Origin: Nipponacmea schrenckii | Taxonomy: Eukaryota; Mollusca; Gastropoda; Lottiidae | Reading direction: 5' to 3' | Assembly: GCA_030562195.1 (NCBI GenBank) | Contig: CM060199.1 | Span: 15,954,338 to 16,018,337, forward strand | Length of the DNA: 64,000 nucleotides | Shown: positions 1 to 11,995 of the stretch, one piece after another | How the letters are laid out: each line of letters begins with the position of its first letter | How positions within the stretch are numbered: position 1 is the first letter of the stretch | Notes under the pieces: model-generated | Told to the model about the DNA's origin: nothing | What the model saw: only the letters and a program-made list of their open reading frames with translations | Databases searched by the model: none | Position numbers and translations under genes: made by a program

Positions 1-1130
1 TTTAGTTGGTTTTTCTCCTTCTTCATGCCACTTCGCTCTAGATCTTATTATTGAACCACTTACTTTTGCCTCTCGCATTTGTTCTAAATTTGCATTTAAC
101 GTTTTGTAAGCTTCTATGTTATTTTCATTTAGATCATCTATAAGGTCGAGTCTTTCTTTTTCTAATTGTTCTTCCTGTTTACTGGCCTGCTTACTTTTAT
201 ACACCGAGAATGATATAATTATGCCTCTAAGGTATGCTAATAAAGTTTCGAAAAAAGCTGGTCATCAATAGTGATGTCAGTATTATTGTGCTGTTAGGTA
301 TTCATTAGAATATGGTGAAGCTGCATATAGTTGTTTCATTAGGATAATTTGCTCTTTGACAATTTTTATAAAATCAGGATCTCTTAAAAGTGAATTATTG
401 AACTTGCAATAGCCCTTCCCCCTTTTATGTGAAGTAAGATTAAGTTCAATATTGATTAATGAGTTATTAGTCCTGTATAACGGGGTTATTTCTGAAACAC
501 TAATATCTGGTATTATATCCGCGCTAACCAGAAAGAAGTCTAGCCTAGCCTGTTAGAATGGTCGCCGTTGCCGCCAAGTGAACCCCCTTTTCTGTTCATG
601 CATTAACCTCCAAATGTCACATAAACCTAGTTCGTTTATAAAATTTAAAACCCTATTTCTTGCTTTTGGATTATTTATATGTATATAATTTTCGGAGTCA
701 ATATCGGGATTTAAGCACATATTCCAATCTCCACCTATTATTACACTTACATCTCCGAGGTTAGTCAAGAGTTTCTCGATATCTGCATAAAAAGAAGGTG
801 GACCATATCAGTTAAACTAAACAAACTTTCTATCAGAGATTAAAATATTGATTAATAAAAAATTCCCATTTGGATCTCTAGTGATGTCAAATATTTTATA
901 TTCAAAAGAGTTCCTAATTAGAAAAACTATACCCCTTGAATTACTTTTAAATGGACTAACGATACAATTATCTCCCCATTCTACTTTTATTTTGTCTATA
1001 ACTTTCATTTCCCAATGAACATCCTGGAGGAAACATATGTCAAATTTTTTTTTTCGAATGTATTCAAATAAATCAATACTTTTTTTTTCTCTGCTAAACC
1101 ACGACAATTCAGTGATATAATAATATTCAT
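1..1130 (-). pseudogene. LINE fragment, L1/Tx1-like, endonuclease end
   Basis: Reading the minus strand from an ATG at 1130, the protein opens with MNIIISLNCRGLAEKKK, typical of an APE-type endonuclease of an L1/Tx1-like LINE. A run of nine T (plus strand, 1080-1088) then shifts the frame. The domain continues with the catalytic-type CFLQDVHW near 1030 and GGDWN near 720. At about 553 an in-frame TAA stands where the family has a glutamine (RRPF-stop-QARLDFFLVS). The frame runs on to the window edge, ending in the pre-RT linker RSRAKWHEEGEKPTK. The reverse transcriptase would lie left of the window. At least one frameshift and one nonsense codon make it a dead copy. The clade is inferred from the FTWRQ...QARLDFFLVS block. 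Confidence 0.8.
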
Positions 1131-1771
1131 TATTGCAAGTTAAATTATAGTATTCTAGAATTTGTATCTGTTTTGTCCTATAAGATAAATGAATTTGAAT
1201 TCTTATTCGTACTAAATTAAAAGAATTATTTAAAGTTAGAATATAATGTACTGATTTGAAAAAATAAACTGTTATATTAACAATGTGTTCAAAGAAAGTC
1301 CAATAATAAATAATAAGAAATATAATTTACAATTTAATAACCATGTGCTGATATGCGATTGTGAATTAGGTTTTTTGTTGTTTTTTCTTAAATCCTCACA
1401 GGTGGGACGCTTTTGGGTTAAAAACTATATTTTGGGTTTTTTTTTTTGAATAGGTTTTTATGAAATGTCTCAACACTCATTGTAATAGTTTTTCTTTCAA
1501 TTCATTCAAATGTCCCAGTTGTTCAGTATGGTAGTTAATATTTAAATCAATGATTTTGCTTATATCTCCTACATCTTCTGGATTGGCGTCCATATCTTCC
1601 TCTGATGAAACACACTTCACGTTCAAGAATAATAAACTAAGGCGAGCGGTCTTACTCTTCCATATACAATGGTGGGAATCAATATTGTTAGAGGAGATAA
1701 TAAACTCTGGTCTCTGACGCTAAGTCTTTGTGGCGAGATCGATCACTTGTTGCATGAAGTCAATAAAAGTT
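1131..1771. other. AT-rich spacer with a short poly(A)-ended coding relic
   Basis: No clear gene. On the minus strand about 1477-1610 can be read as a short open stretch (MDANPEDVGDISKII..., ending LNELKEKLLQ-stop). It is followed on that strand by a run of A (plus T-run near 1436-1447). This could be the tail of a retroposed transcript or an old element; I do not recognise the peptide. Confidence 0.3.
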
Positions 1772-3887
1772 TTACCTTCTTTGAAACCAGCTTTTAAACA
1801 CCTGAACAATCTTTTCCTTTGTCGTGAAGTTCGTTAACTTCATTATTAATGGTGGCACGATTCTATTTATTGTGACCAATTGACAACGATTGCTAATGTA
1901 GTTTGATAGCCAATTTATTGCCAAATTATCCAGACCATAAGAACGGAGTTTATGTGAAAGCCCTGCATGATACACTCTATCAAAAGCTTTGGAAATGTCA
2001 AAGAAGACATAGCAAGAAAGTTGATTGGCATCAAAAGCAGTTGCGATATCGTGATATATTTTCAAAACTTGGTGATGGGTGGAATGTTTCGGTCTAAAAC
2101 CCGATTGAAAGACATAAAATAGCTTATTTGATAGGCAATAGTTGTGAAGATGTTTCAAAAATATTCTTTCCAAGATTCTACAAATACAACTTAACAGAGA
2201 GATAGGCCTGTAATTTGAAGGGAGCCATGGTTTTCCCTTTATTAAACACCGGCACCACGTTAGCTATTTTCCACTGGTTAGGGAATATCTCATTTTCTAT
2301 AGACTTATTGAACAGGAGTAGGAGCGGAGTAGATATTGTATAGGCCGTTTTTTTCAACAGGAAATTGCTAATTTTATCAGGTCTAAATGCTTTTTTTCAG
2401 TTTGAGACACAGAATTTGATCAACGATTTCTGTCTTGCATATTTTAGGAAAAGATAATCGTTTGGTTGTTCGGTAGGGAAAATTTGGTAGCGGATCACTA
2501 GAGGAATTGTTAGCCACAGAACTAAAAAATGAATTTAAGGCTTGTATATTCTCATAATTGGTATAAACTAATTTTTCGTCACTATTTTGTAAAGGTGGAT
2601 ACATAATTCCTTTTTCCTAGTCAAAACTTTGTTCACACACTTCCAATATTCAGATTTCTCGCCCGAGTTTATTGCATCTAAAATATGGCTATCATTTTCT
2701 TCCTTTAAAACTTTTTTGAAATTCGTGACCTTATTCCTTTGTTTTTTGTACTTAGTGAAATCGCTGGGATTATTAGTTCTTTTTGCTTTATTTCTCAATC
2801 GTTCGCGAACTCGAATTTCTTTTCTTATTGATGAATTGAACCATGGTTTATCACGAGGCCTTATGATTACTTCTTTTTGCGGTATGGTTAGGTCTATAAA
2901 ATTGTTAAGTTCATAGAAATGTTGGCAAGATTCGTCTGTGTCTCTTGAATCAAATTCTTGCTGCCAGTTATATGAAGATATAAGATTATTTAACTCATCA
3001 TACCTACCAAGTTTGTAATTAAAGATTACTCGCTTATAGTTGAGTATTGTGGGAACCCTTAAATCAAGCTCACAACTGATCCCTTTGTGATCTGATAATT
3101 TGGTATTCACTTCAATCGTTTCCGAAAAGAGAACTCTGATATCATTTTATACCAGGAAAAGATCCAGTGGTGAGAATGAAGTTTCTGTAACCCTGGTCGG
3201 CTCCAACAGATCCAGATCCCAATTTCTCAATAAAATATTTGTTCCACCCTAGGCCTGTACATTTGGGACATTCAATCCCTCCCTTCCCCGAAATCTAAAG
3301 AGCAAATCCAATTCGTCCCAGAAGATAGACGAGAGATTAGGGGGTCTGTATATACACGCCACGAGAAGTTTGTAATTTTTTATATCTATTTGAGCCCATA
3401 TTATTTCTGCGTTACCTATTTCTAGGTCAGTACGCTGCTTGTACTTTATAACGTCAGATATATACACAAGGACACCACCACCGAAACAGTTTCTATCCCT
3501 TCGGATAAGTAGATGGTACCCTTTCCAGTACAGATCATGGTCTTCAACGGACTTTTCAAGATGTGTTTCAGTAATTGCGATAATATCGTACCCATTTGCC
3601 AAAATTTGCAGGTCATTAATTTTAGTGCGAACACTCCTCGCATTCAGATGAAAGACTGATAGGCATTTTGTTTCAGTTTGGATTAGGCCTGGGTTTGGTG
3701 AGATATCGTTTGATAGGATGATGCGTAAAAGATGAAAATAGTTTTCATTTGTTATTTTAGAACTATAGAGTGGCGAGACAGGATTTTGATAGCAGTAGCA
3801 TTTTGTGATGACAGTGGGTAGTTCATGCCTCTCAGTGTTAGGTAGGAATTTGACTGCTATGTAGAATATTGCAGAATATATTAACAT
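1772..3887 (-). pseudogene. CR1/jockey-type LINE, degraded ORF2
   Basis: Four minus-strand pieces line up as one broken ORF2. At 3887-3249 lies an APE endonuclease with HLNARSVRTKINDL, ITETHL and GGGVLVYISD. At 3240-2568 the endonuclease ends (SFSPLDLFLV, SDHKGISCEL) after an in-frame stop near 3148, and the basic linker DKPWFNSSIRKEIRVRERLR follows. The block 2604-2383 is the pre-RT region (ALNSFFSSVA), and 2173-1772 is the RT fingers/palm start (QSGFRPKHSTHHQVL, FDISKAFDRVYHAGL). The YADD motif is missing, so the copy is cut on its 3' side at about 1772. At least three frame changes are needed to read it through. Before the endonuclease, residues 59-67 read SNDISPNPG, a 2A-like position known in CR1/L2-type LINEs. 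The clade call is inference. Confidence 0.82.
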
Positions 3888-4244
3888 TGATGCTAATCAG
3901 ATTGGTAGAATTTCCGATCATCTTTCGCTTAATTTTGGTTGGGCTGGGTCGCAAGAAAATAGTGCAGTGTGCAAACATCAAAATACAATAATATACATAC
4001 AAAAACATAAAATAAGATATGAAAGACATAAAAAGAAAAAAAAATTGATTTCATTTAGCCTTGACATCTTAGGTTATATAGTAATAGGATTAAGTAATAA
4101 ATGAAGTTGAGAGAGCCAACTGGCTCAACAGATAATATATACATAATATTTACAGACATAAATACAAAAACATAACATAACACAACTATTTTACACATAT
4201 ATAATACAGAGGGGAGAGAGAGAGAGCATATTAACAATTAATTT
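3888..4244. other. AT-rich sequence between two LINE copies
   Basis: No gene seen. It contains A-rich tracts near 4029-4044 and a short (GA)n run near 4213-4228. The short minus-strand open frames here are hydrophobic AT-rich noise. Confidence 0.4.
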
Positions 4245-5635
4245 AATCGCAAAGCTTAAAAACATCATTTCTTCTTTTATTACACAGGTATAAAAATAAG
4301 GCCAGTTTGGATAATTCTTTGAAATTATTTACACACAATAATTGGACTAACTTATATGAAGAGGGATATGTATAATAGTTTTTTTTTTATATATAAAACT
4401 CTATAGTCAGTAAAGTAGGGACAGATTAAAACATGGTGATATTTATCTTCAACTTCTGATAGATTACATAATGTACATATTCTGTGGATTCTTTCAATTT
4501 TCTTAAATCGACCAGTTTCGATATTTAAATTATGGGCAGATAAACGTAATTTTGAAATGATTTATAGGTTTAGTTAAATAATATTGGAGATTAAAATTTA
4601 AAATTAAATGTTGGTATAAAAGTCCTTTTGGTGATGAGCAGATATTTGCATAACAATATTGTTTAAAATCTTGTAAACGTTGCTTTGTAATCAAAAATGT
4701 AGATTTGTCACAATAACTCCCTTCCCAGATATAACCCAGACCAATGTCATATAACTCGTTTTTAACATTAATTATCCAAATATCGTTATCATTTATCATG
4801 TTTTCAATACAAGATGAAAGTAAAATATTGTCGGTGGCTCTAAGTTTGAAAAAATATTTAAAAATTCGAATTTTACGTAAAATATACAGGGGGTATCTAC
4901 CAAGTTCAAAATAAATCATGTCATTATTAGTTGTTTGACGGATGTTTAAAATTCTTTTACAGAAAGAAGTGTGAATCTTTTCTATATCTGTTGCTTTATG
5001 AAAACCCCAAATTTCCGAGCCATAATTTAAAATACTCTGTACATATGTATCGAAAACAGAAAGTCTTGTTTCTACATTGAAATAATTATCATTACATACT
5101 TTTGAAACTGCAAATAATGCCTTTTTACCTTTATCAGAGATATTCCTTTGGGCTTTTGCAAATTTACCGTTAAAATTCAATAGAATTCCAAGATAGTCAA
5201 AATCATCTACTATTTCTATTGGTTCATTATTATATGTCCAAAATTCATTATTTTTTAATTTTAATTTACCCCCATTTCGAAAGACTACTATTTTTGTTTT
5301 TGCTATATTTACTGTTAATTTCCATTTGGCTGTATATTTTTCAAGTGAACTAAGTAAATCTTGGAGGCCCTCTGGAGTTTCTGAGATTAATACCTTATCG
5401 TCTGCATACATTAAAAGAAAAAGGCTTAAAGATAACAATGAAATTGATGAACAATTGCTACAGATGAAATTCGATTCAATGTCGTTTATATATAATGAAA
5501 AGAGAATGGGAGATAAAATTTCGCCCTGAAAAAGGCCAGTGCAACAATTAAAAATGTCTGACAAATCACCGTTAAGCTTTACACGACTTTTCACTTTCTC
5601 ATATAATGATCTAATAAGTTTTAAAAATAGGCCTA
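4245..5635 (-). pseudogene. LINE 3' half: RT palm and C-terminal zinc knuckle
   Basis: A 354-codon minus-strand frame (5594-4530) carries the RT core: GLFQGEILSPILFSLYIND, then the catalytic LMYADD near 5405, then the thumb and C-terminal region (LNYGSEIWGF, CKRILNIRQTTNND). Upstream the frame can be read back to about 5635 (RSLYEKVKSRVKLNG), where homology stops, so the copy is 5'-truncated. Near 4535 a one-base shift moves the protein into another frame, LNIETGRFKKIERIHRIC, followed by a CCHC-like knuckle (CTLC...HHVLIC) and a 3' stop near 4245. The same C-terminal domain occurs in the fragments at 10.6-11.3 kb and 28.2-28.9 kb, so all three belong to one LINE clade that I cannot name. The frameshift makes this copy inactive. 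Confidence 0.85.
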
Positions 5636-5644
5636 CAGTTCATC

Positions 5645-5885
5645 TACACTGAGAACCCCAGATGTGTCAAATGACCCGGAAAAGTGGGTCCACCACTCTT
5701 TTACTCATCCCATGTGTCATATGACTCATGTTGTGGGTCAGTTTTAAGCACATTGGCGTAACTGATTATACTTGACTCATTAGCAGAGTCATCGGACTCA
5801 ACGGTGACCAAATGACTCGATCAATGAGTCGAGTTGACTCAAATGAACGTTCGCGCAAGTGAGTCAATTTACCCATAAGGCCCAT
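5645..5885. repeat. Cluster of TGA(C/G)TCA heptamers
   Basis: Four exact TGACTCA/TGAGTCA heptamers start at 5722, 5773, 5835 and 5860. Two TGA(C/G)TCG variants start at 5813 and 5825. Many one-mismatch forms (TGTGTCA, TGGGTCA, TGACCCG, GGACTCA) fill the rest. TGASTCA is the AP-1/TRE consensus. The density and the mixed orientations could mean a regulatory cluster, or a repeat built from this unit that happens to match AP-1. It starts directly beside the 5' truncation point of the LINE copy at 5635. Confidence 0.5.
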
Positions 5886-7213
5886 ATTATTATATTTTAT
5901 TTTATTTCCTTCAAGTGGTTTGTTCAATAATTGTTTTTTACATGGTCTATCACCTGGGCTAGCCTATTGTTTATCCGCAAGTTCAAAACTAAGAGATTCC
6001 ATGTCGTTTGAAGTTTTTTAAATCTTGTTTCAATGCTAGGCTATATGAAATGGACTAAATCAGAAAAGTAATAAGCGCAGTAAATGTTTATTAATCTGTC
6101 TTCAATGATAATTTTGAGGAGATAGGCTTAGTTCAGTGAGGCTAATTTGTTTTGCAAAAAAAGATAATAAAACCAGCTTTTTAGATGTTGAATTGTTTGC
6201 TGCGTGGGCTTCTATAGGCCTACAAGGCATTTTATCAACTTACTATAGTTGAAACTTGATGAAAATGAAATGGGGTCCTACTATTCTGCACCAGTTAATT
6301 ATGAACTGGCAAATGCCTTTCAGTGTCCATTTAGGAAAATTTTGCCAGGGTAGAGGCATTAGCCGATCGGGAATCTTTAAAGAAAAAAAATGGGAAACAC
6401 AGATATCTTTGACGTAAGGTACATAAATATGACGTCGTTAGGCTCTGACGTCATTTTCGTACCACAAAATTCGAAAAGGAGTCGTTTTCACCCAAGCAGT
6501 CTACAGCAGTAGGAATAAAAAAGGTGAGGAAATAACATCCTTTATTGTTTTTCAAAGTGACCTTGGGTAAGGATTAGGGTTAGTTAGGTCTAAGGTTTGG
6601 TAGGGTTAAAACGCAGTGGAATGAAAACTAACAATGTTTTCAAAGAAATTTGGGGTCTCTAACCATGGCAGATACCCTGCCCCTGGCCCTGGCCTACACC
6701 TTAGCTTAGTATAATAAATAAAGTAAGGATTCATATTCGGTTTTATGAATGTATGGCCCAGAAACATTCTTTTCTTTTGTCTCTAGAGCTGTGTAAGACT
6801 TAAACACGAATACGCTACTAATATGAGGATTTCAATGCTCTCTTTGACTTTATGTATTATTGTATTCTGAAGACTATAGTACTTTTACTTTTAGGGATGT
6901 AGGTGATGCAGTATTGCTGTCAGAGCTGTTGAAAGAAAAGACTGCTTTTTTATTAGCGCTACGAAAAAGGTATGTGTTTATTTTGACGAAACAAAACTAC
7001 CAGTGGCGTAATAATACCGGAATATATCCTACAGGCCTTAGGCCTATTATCTTGCCTGGTGAACCATGTGCATAGACATAGAGGGAGACTAAATACATTT
7101 ACCTTCGGCTTCTGCCTTGTCGTCCCCTTTTGTATTTTATGAATTGATACTTGGGGCGTTTCTATGTGGGTTGATTTCTAGATCTTGATAAATTATATGT
7201 GTATTATTTATTT
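5886..7213. other. Intergenic sequence, no gene recognised
   Basis: Nothing coding that I can support. A CRE-type palindrome TGACGTCA lies at 6448-6455, with a second ATGACGTCG near 6430. A few TTAGGG-like words sit near 6575-6610. A 71-codon plus-strand frame at 6860-7075 has no recognisable motif and is probably chance. Confidence 0.4.
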
Positions 7214-8776
7214 TCAGAAGCCTGCTAAAATCAAATATCCAGTCATCATACATAATGGTAACCAATTTGACCAAGGATGATTGGATTTTGGCAAAAACAT
7301 GACCTGTTGTAGGTCAAAAGATGCGACAAGATGGCTCTCGTCTTCTTGTTTCTTTAGGTAATCTTTCAGTTTACGTACTGTGGTCTTTTCACTGATGTGT
7401 TTTTCGTATGTCTCCAAAAGGTTCTCTTTGTTTTCCAGGGAAGCGTTTCTGTAGCCTTCACAGATTCCACACAGGTCCTTCTTGGGTTGAACAAACTTCA
7501 ATTTTATGTTTTTAAGGGTTTGCCAGTAATATCTGAAGGAAACGGGTGTTTCAGGGTTTTCCTTCAAGAACATAGAATGCATTTTAGAAGCACTCAATTC
7601 GTTTGACAAATATTCAAAATTTGTATCCATCCTACAATAGTGGGACTCCATTTTTGGGAACTTCATTATGTGAGCTCGAACCAGTTGGCGTTTTTTGTCA
7701 TCCGTCGACTTTTGAGTCAGAGATCTTCCTCCTCGCATCTCAGATTCGACGACACCATTTTTGTCGGTTTTTCTTGTAGCAGTGCGGACCTGGCGTTCAG
7801 CTACATTTATTGTGTTTAAAAACATCAAACGGCAAACTCTTACGCGATCAGCGTTCTCGTCAATAGGTAGGTAATATTCAAGAGTTCTTGACTTTCTTTC
7901 CCCATCCTTACTGGATTTCATTTGTGTAGTATTAACGTGAGTTGAAATCCAATGTCTCTGCCCTTTAAGACTTTTCAGATTATAGAACGCTTCATTGATG
8001 CCATTACGTTTCTCGTCCGAAACCAAACTACATGCAAATCCCTTACCCTCACAAAAATTCGAAGTACATCTTGCCTTCAGAGCTTTACGACAAGGAACCT
8101 GGCGTCCTGATTTTTCCGAGGTAAAACTTTTTCCGCTAAGACGAGCTTTTTTAACATCAGCTTTACGATTTCTCTTATTTGGTCTGTTTGTGTTCGAGCT
8201 TGCTTGTTCTGCTAAAGGTTGTCTAGCTTCACCTTCAACTGGATAGTTTTCAGGATCATCCGAATCAGAAGAATCCTCGAAAAAAAAGTCGGGATCTTTT
8301 ACACTATCATCATTATCATCACTGTGGCCATCATTAGAATTGGTAGGTTCAGAACATGGGATAGGTTGTGGGTTGTTGAAAGGAGGGACAAGATTCGTCT
8401 TGCTCGTTGCTTTCAATTCTGTCGATCAAACTTGAATTTAAAACATCGACGGCGTTTGCTCGAAGAGATGTGTTCGATTCATCAAGAGGTAGTTCTAAAT
8501 TGTCGATATCTGTCGGGTTTTCTGGATTGTACTTATTTAATTCTTTCAATCTTTTCAATCACTTTCAGAGTCGGATGAAGAGCTGCATTCCATAGAGCTT
8601 TTGTCGTTTGTCGTTGGTACAGTATCAATAGCTTCCCCTTTCCACCATGTCCCATCCGATGCCCACCACATCTTGACGCGACTTCCCGGAATCAATTTCT
8701 CACCCCCTATTACCTGCAAATCTGTCCGAATTACGACATTTTCTGTTCCATCCAACCATCTTACAAGAACATCCAT
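7214..8776 (-). pseudogene. Transposase-like gene or relic with Tudor-like N-terminus
   Basis: Three overlapping minus-strand frames form one protein. The block 8776-8555 begins MDVLVRWLDGTENVVIR and continues GSRVKMWWASDGTWWKGE, a small SH3/Tudor-like barrel pattern, then a Ser/Asp-rich tail. The block 8558-8349 continues in a second frame. The main frame 8416-7214 (400 codons) has an acidic region (residues 30-60), a basic stretch (NKRNRKADVKKARLSGK), a Cys/His-rich region (CRKALKARCTSNFCEGKGFAC), FLNTINVAERQVRTA, ESHYCR, and the paired cysteines DLCGICEGY before VASFDLQQVMFLP. From memory this matches a widespread invertebrate family carrying DUF7869, probably transposon-derived. The catalytic-looking C-terminus that should follow FDLQQVM is lost at 7214. 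The frame changes near 8556 and 8400 could be frameshifts or small introns, so it may be a broken copy or a partial gene. Confidence 0.6.
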
Positions 8777-8854
8777 ATCTGAAGCAAAAAAAAAAAAAAG
8801 ATCAATATTAAGATCATCTTATCTTCCTTTTCGAGTTAGTCAAACATGTAAAGG

Positions 8855-9095
8855 CGAGGTAAATTGCCACCCGGGGCGGTTGTAAAATCTGCCACCCCCA
8901 ACCCCATGGAAGCAAATCAACAGGTATAGGCCTAACACTGTAAACAGTAAGTCTAATAGATGTCTGAGATGTCTAATATTATGCCATGACGCCGTCATGA
9001 TGACGGCAACAAAATCAAAAAATAATTTAAAAAAAAATCGGTCGACCCCTGACATGTGCCGCCCTGGGCGAACTGCCCCCGTGACTACGCCACTG
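8855..9095. mobile_element. Small non-autonomous hAT-like element
   Basis: The block is flanked by identical 8-bp direct repeats TGTAAAGG at 8847-8854 and 9096-9103, the duplication length expected for hAT elements. Its right end, read inward, begins CAGTGGCGTAGTCACGGG, sharing CAGTGGCG with the 4-kb hAT element at 23013. The left end is diverged or truncated but contains a matching GGGGCGG block. There is no coding capacity. Confidence 0.65.
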
Positions 9096-9103
9096 TGTAA
9101 AGG

Positions 9104-9979
9104 TACTGGAAAAACGAGTCTAATTTTGATACAAACTGAACTCGATTACACATTTTCCTCATTATAATTATAAGACCACAGTAATTAGAATTCATTTTAA
9201 CTTGATTCTAGTGTTGATGACTTTAATGAACTTTGATATAATCCTGAATTTTAAAGTTACTAACATGTATAATATTCGTTTATTATAAGAGTAAATGAAA
9301 CCTTAACTAATCAAAGTAGGCCTAATGGGAGAAAACTCTGTTGATATTAATTAAATTAGCCTACTTACCACAAATAATGCATGTACGTCTCTATTATCAG
9401 ATATAAGGAAGAGGAGGACAAATCTTAAAACTGATGCTTTCCTTTCTATCTGGTTGAGATTCTGCTTTCATTTAAACACTAAAAATGTACTTTTAAAAAT
9501 CAAACAATAGACTATGCCTCTAATTTTAAAAAATTGATTGGTTATAATTGACTAGTCTATAGCAACTTTGTTTCATATTCGTCAGTTTGTAGAAAATAAT
9601 TTATGGGGAATATTCTGTTGGTAAGTGGCGAATATGCATATTCGTCAATTTGTTGATAATAAATTTAACGAAAATCTTTTTCGTCAATATCTTAACTTAA
9701 AAGATCTCAAAAAGTATCAATACTAGAGTTTGAAGTAATATATCATTCGACAGAGAATTAAAAATATGTTAATCTAATATCAAAAAGTCAATTTCGCAAA
9801 AAGTGCCATATTCGCCGGTTCGCCAATAATCCGACGTGATAGAAATGTTCGCATTTAGGATTTTAAACTACAACTGGATGAAATAAATTCGTATTAGCAA
9901 CGTCAAATGCCCGTGGGTCTGGTGAAAACTTCAGATTGAATGGCAATTTTCATGTAGATCAGATAAGCTAAGAATTCCA
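9104..9979. other. AT-rich intergenic sequence
   Basis: No gene or clear repeat structure, apart from loosely repeated 'attcgtcaattt' words at 9580-9690. Confidence 0.4.
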
Positions 9980-10427
9980 TTATTTTCTCCTTTTGGGAGC
10001 ATCTGAGAGTAATTTGTCGATGGGCATATCCCTGCGTAGCCTACAAGTTTCCCGTTGATAACCCTCAAGGAAAATTTTCCCATTAAAGAACCACGAGTTT
10101 TTGACACTACGGTGAGATTGGATTTCCTTCAGGAGGTGGATGTTTTGAGTGGTCATATCGTCTGAGATGCATATTCCAGAGTTTTTTAGCATTCGCCTTT
10201 TGGACATTACAATCTGTTTATGGTCACGTCGAAGAATTTTTACAATTATACTCCTAGGTTTTGAAATAACCTGCTCAGTATTGTTAGCTAACGGTGTTCG
10301 CCACACTCTGTGAGCGGCGTCAATAATTATTTCATCACCAATATTCAGTTTATTTCTGAAGATATCAAGTGCAATGTTAATACAATTTTCCCCTTTCTCT
10401 TCTTTCACTCCAAATATGCGTATGCAA
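9980..10427 (-). pseudogene. LINE ORF1 C-terminal fragment
   Basis: A 142-codon minus-strand frame reads INIALDIFRNKLNIGDEIII, DAAHRVWR, PRSIIVKILRRDHKQIV, LKNSGICISDDMT and NSWFFNGKIFLE. This order (hydrophobic helix, AHR(V/I), RPIIVKF-like strand, G-I-I-DD) is the RNA-binding/C-terminal domain found in ORF1 proteins of L1/Tx1-like LINEs. The frame upstream starts FGVKEEK near 10427. There is no N-terminal coiled coil here; a matching N-terminal piece lies at 49.5-49.9 kb. Confidence 0.65.
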
Positions 10428-10589
10428 TATTAAACAAGCTTAAAGTATTAACGAAAAAAGAAATGCTGATACTGCATAAGGGCTCGTAATGTTCGAAAGC
10501 GAAATCGTACACATGGGATATCAATACATAAATTATGGAAGAAATTCGTCCCAAACAACAAAGAATTCTATACTAAAGATATACATGTA

Positions 10590-11342
10590 ATGATCAATAT
10601 ATATATACTTTATTCAGATCTCATAGAGACACAAGAAAAATATAATACATAAAACACAGATATCTATACAGTAAGTATTAAAATAAAATTTACACAAGTT
10701 CAGAGATTAGTTGAAGCTTTTCAGGATTAGACTAATAAATTTACACAAGTGTTCTAATTCTTTACAGCTTGGGTTGAATAAATTAGACATATTGAAGGTT
10801 GAAGGAGTTCGTTTGTAAGGTTTGATATACAACAATCTTTCTTTATCAAAATATTTACACATAAAAATATAATGATATTCATCACCTAATTCACGTGAAT
10901 TACAATATTTACAAGAGCGATCTTCCTTTTCAATATTTGCAATAATACCAGCTTCTACAGGCAATCGATTACTCCTACATCGAAATCTGGTAAATGAACG
11001 CCTGTTTTTTGGAGACAATGATAATAAATATGGCTCAAGATTAAAAGAGACTTTAAATATCCTGTAATTCTGTCATTTGCTTGAATTAAAAACACCAGAA
11101 TCCCAGTCTTGAATGTACTGGTCTTTGAGTCTTTGTAATAAAGACTGTTTAAGCCATTTTCTATTTACACTATAACGAGTATCCCAGATAAACGATAAAC
11201 CTGAATTATTTAAGGCATTCTTAATACAATTTAGCCATGGATTGGAATTTGGATGATTGGGCAAAACATTGTACAATTGGTGGAATATTTTACATTGATT
11301 GCTTGTTACAATAGAGTAATGATCAATGATCAATTCACACAT
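10590..11342 (-). pseudogene. LINE 3' end fragment with zinc knuckle
   Basis: Two minus-strand frames (11342-11073 and 11018-10707) correspond to the C-terminal part of the 4.2-5.6 kb LINE. SGLSFIWDTRYSVNRKWLKQ matches GLGYIWEGSYCDKSTFL there. FTRFRCRSNRLPVEAGI is followed by CKYCN...DEYHYIFMC, the same zinc knuckle. They are separated by a stop or frameshift near 11060. On the minus strand the copy ends with CTGAATAAAG and a (TA)n tail near 10590-10610, which looks like its genuine 3' end. It is strongly 5'-truncated at about 11342. Confidence 0.75.
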
Positions 11343-11990
11343 GAAAAAAGAAGGCGTGTCGTGAAGACAAAAGGATTATTTGATTAACCAGCGACTGCTA
11401 AGAACAAATGGTATAGGAGAAGGAAGAAACGAGATCAAACTTACTTTTATTCGTTTACCAGGACTAACATAAAATAGAATATCGGCCAAGCTTTCATGTG
11501 ACATAGTTTCAACGAGATTTTTTGGAAAATTATAGAATTTTGAATTTCATGATTGACGATGGGAACTGAATGAACAGCTTAAATCATCAGTTCTTTCTCT
11601 TGATCTGTTAAAATAGTTTCATTAGTTACCTCCCTTGAGCTATTGTTATTCTAAACAGGCCAAATGCTTGTTTTAGCGAAGCCTTAAACTTTAACTTTGT
11701 TTAAAAACTAAAAATATAAAGGTGATATCCGTTGAAGAAACAAATTCGTCATTTGTTTAATCAGTCGTATGCAGTCTCAGAAACAGTTCACTATCGACAA
11801 TAATAGCCTAATTGAGCCTTCAAAATCTAGTCTTTTCTTTAGGTAGGTCATATAGAAAAGACACATAAAGAAGAAAAAAAGGTAAAATTAATAATAAGGG
11901 ATATATTTTTTAAGAAGTTTATTTGTGTGCATTTCAAGTATTTCAGAATAAAAGTTACATAAAATATTTAAGAAACTGTTGTAATAATTT
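11343..11990. other. AT-rich spacer, no gene seen
   Basis: No open frame or repeat that I can support. Confidence 0.4.
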
Positions 11991-11995
11991 AAAGA

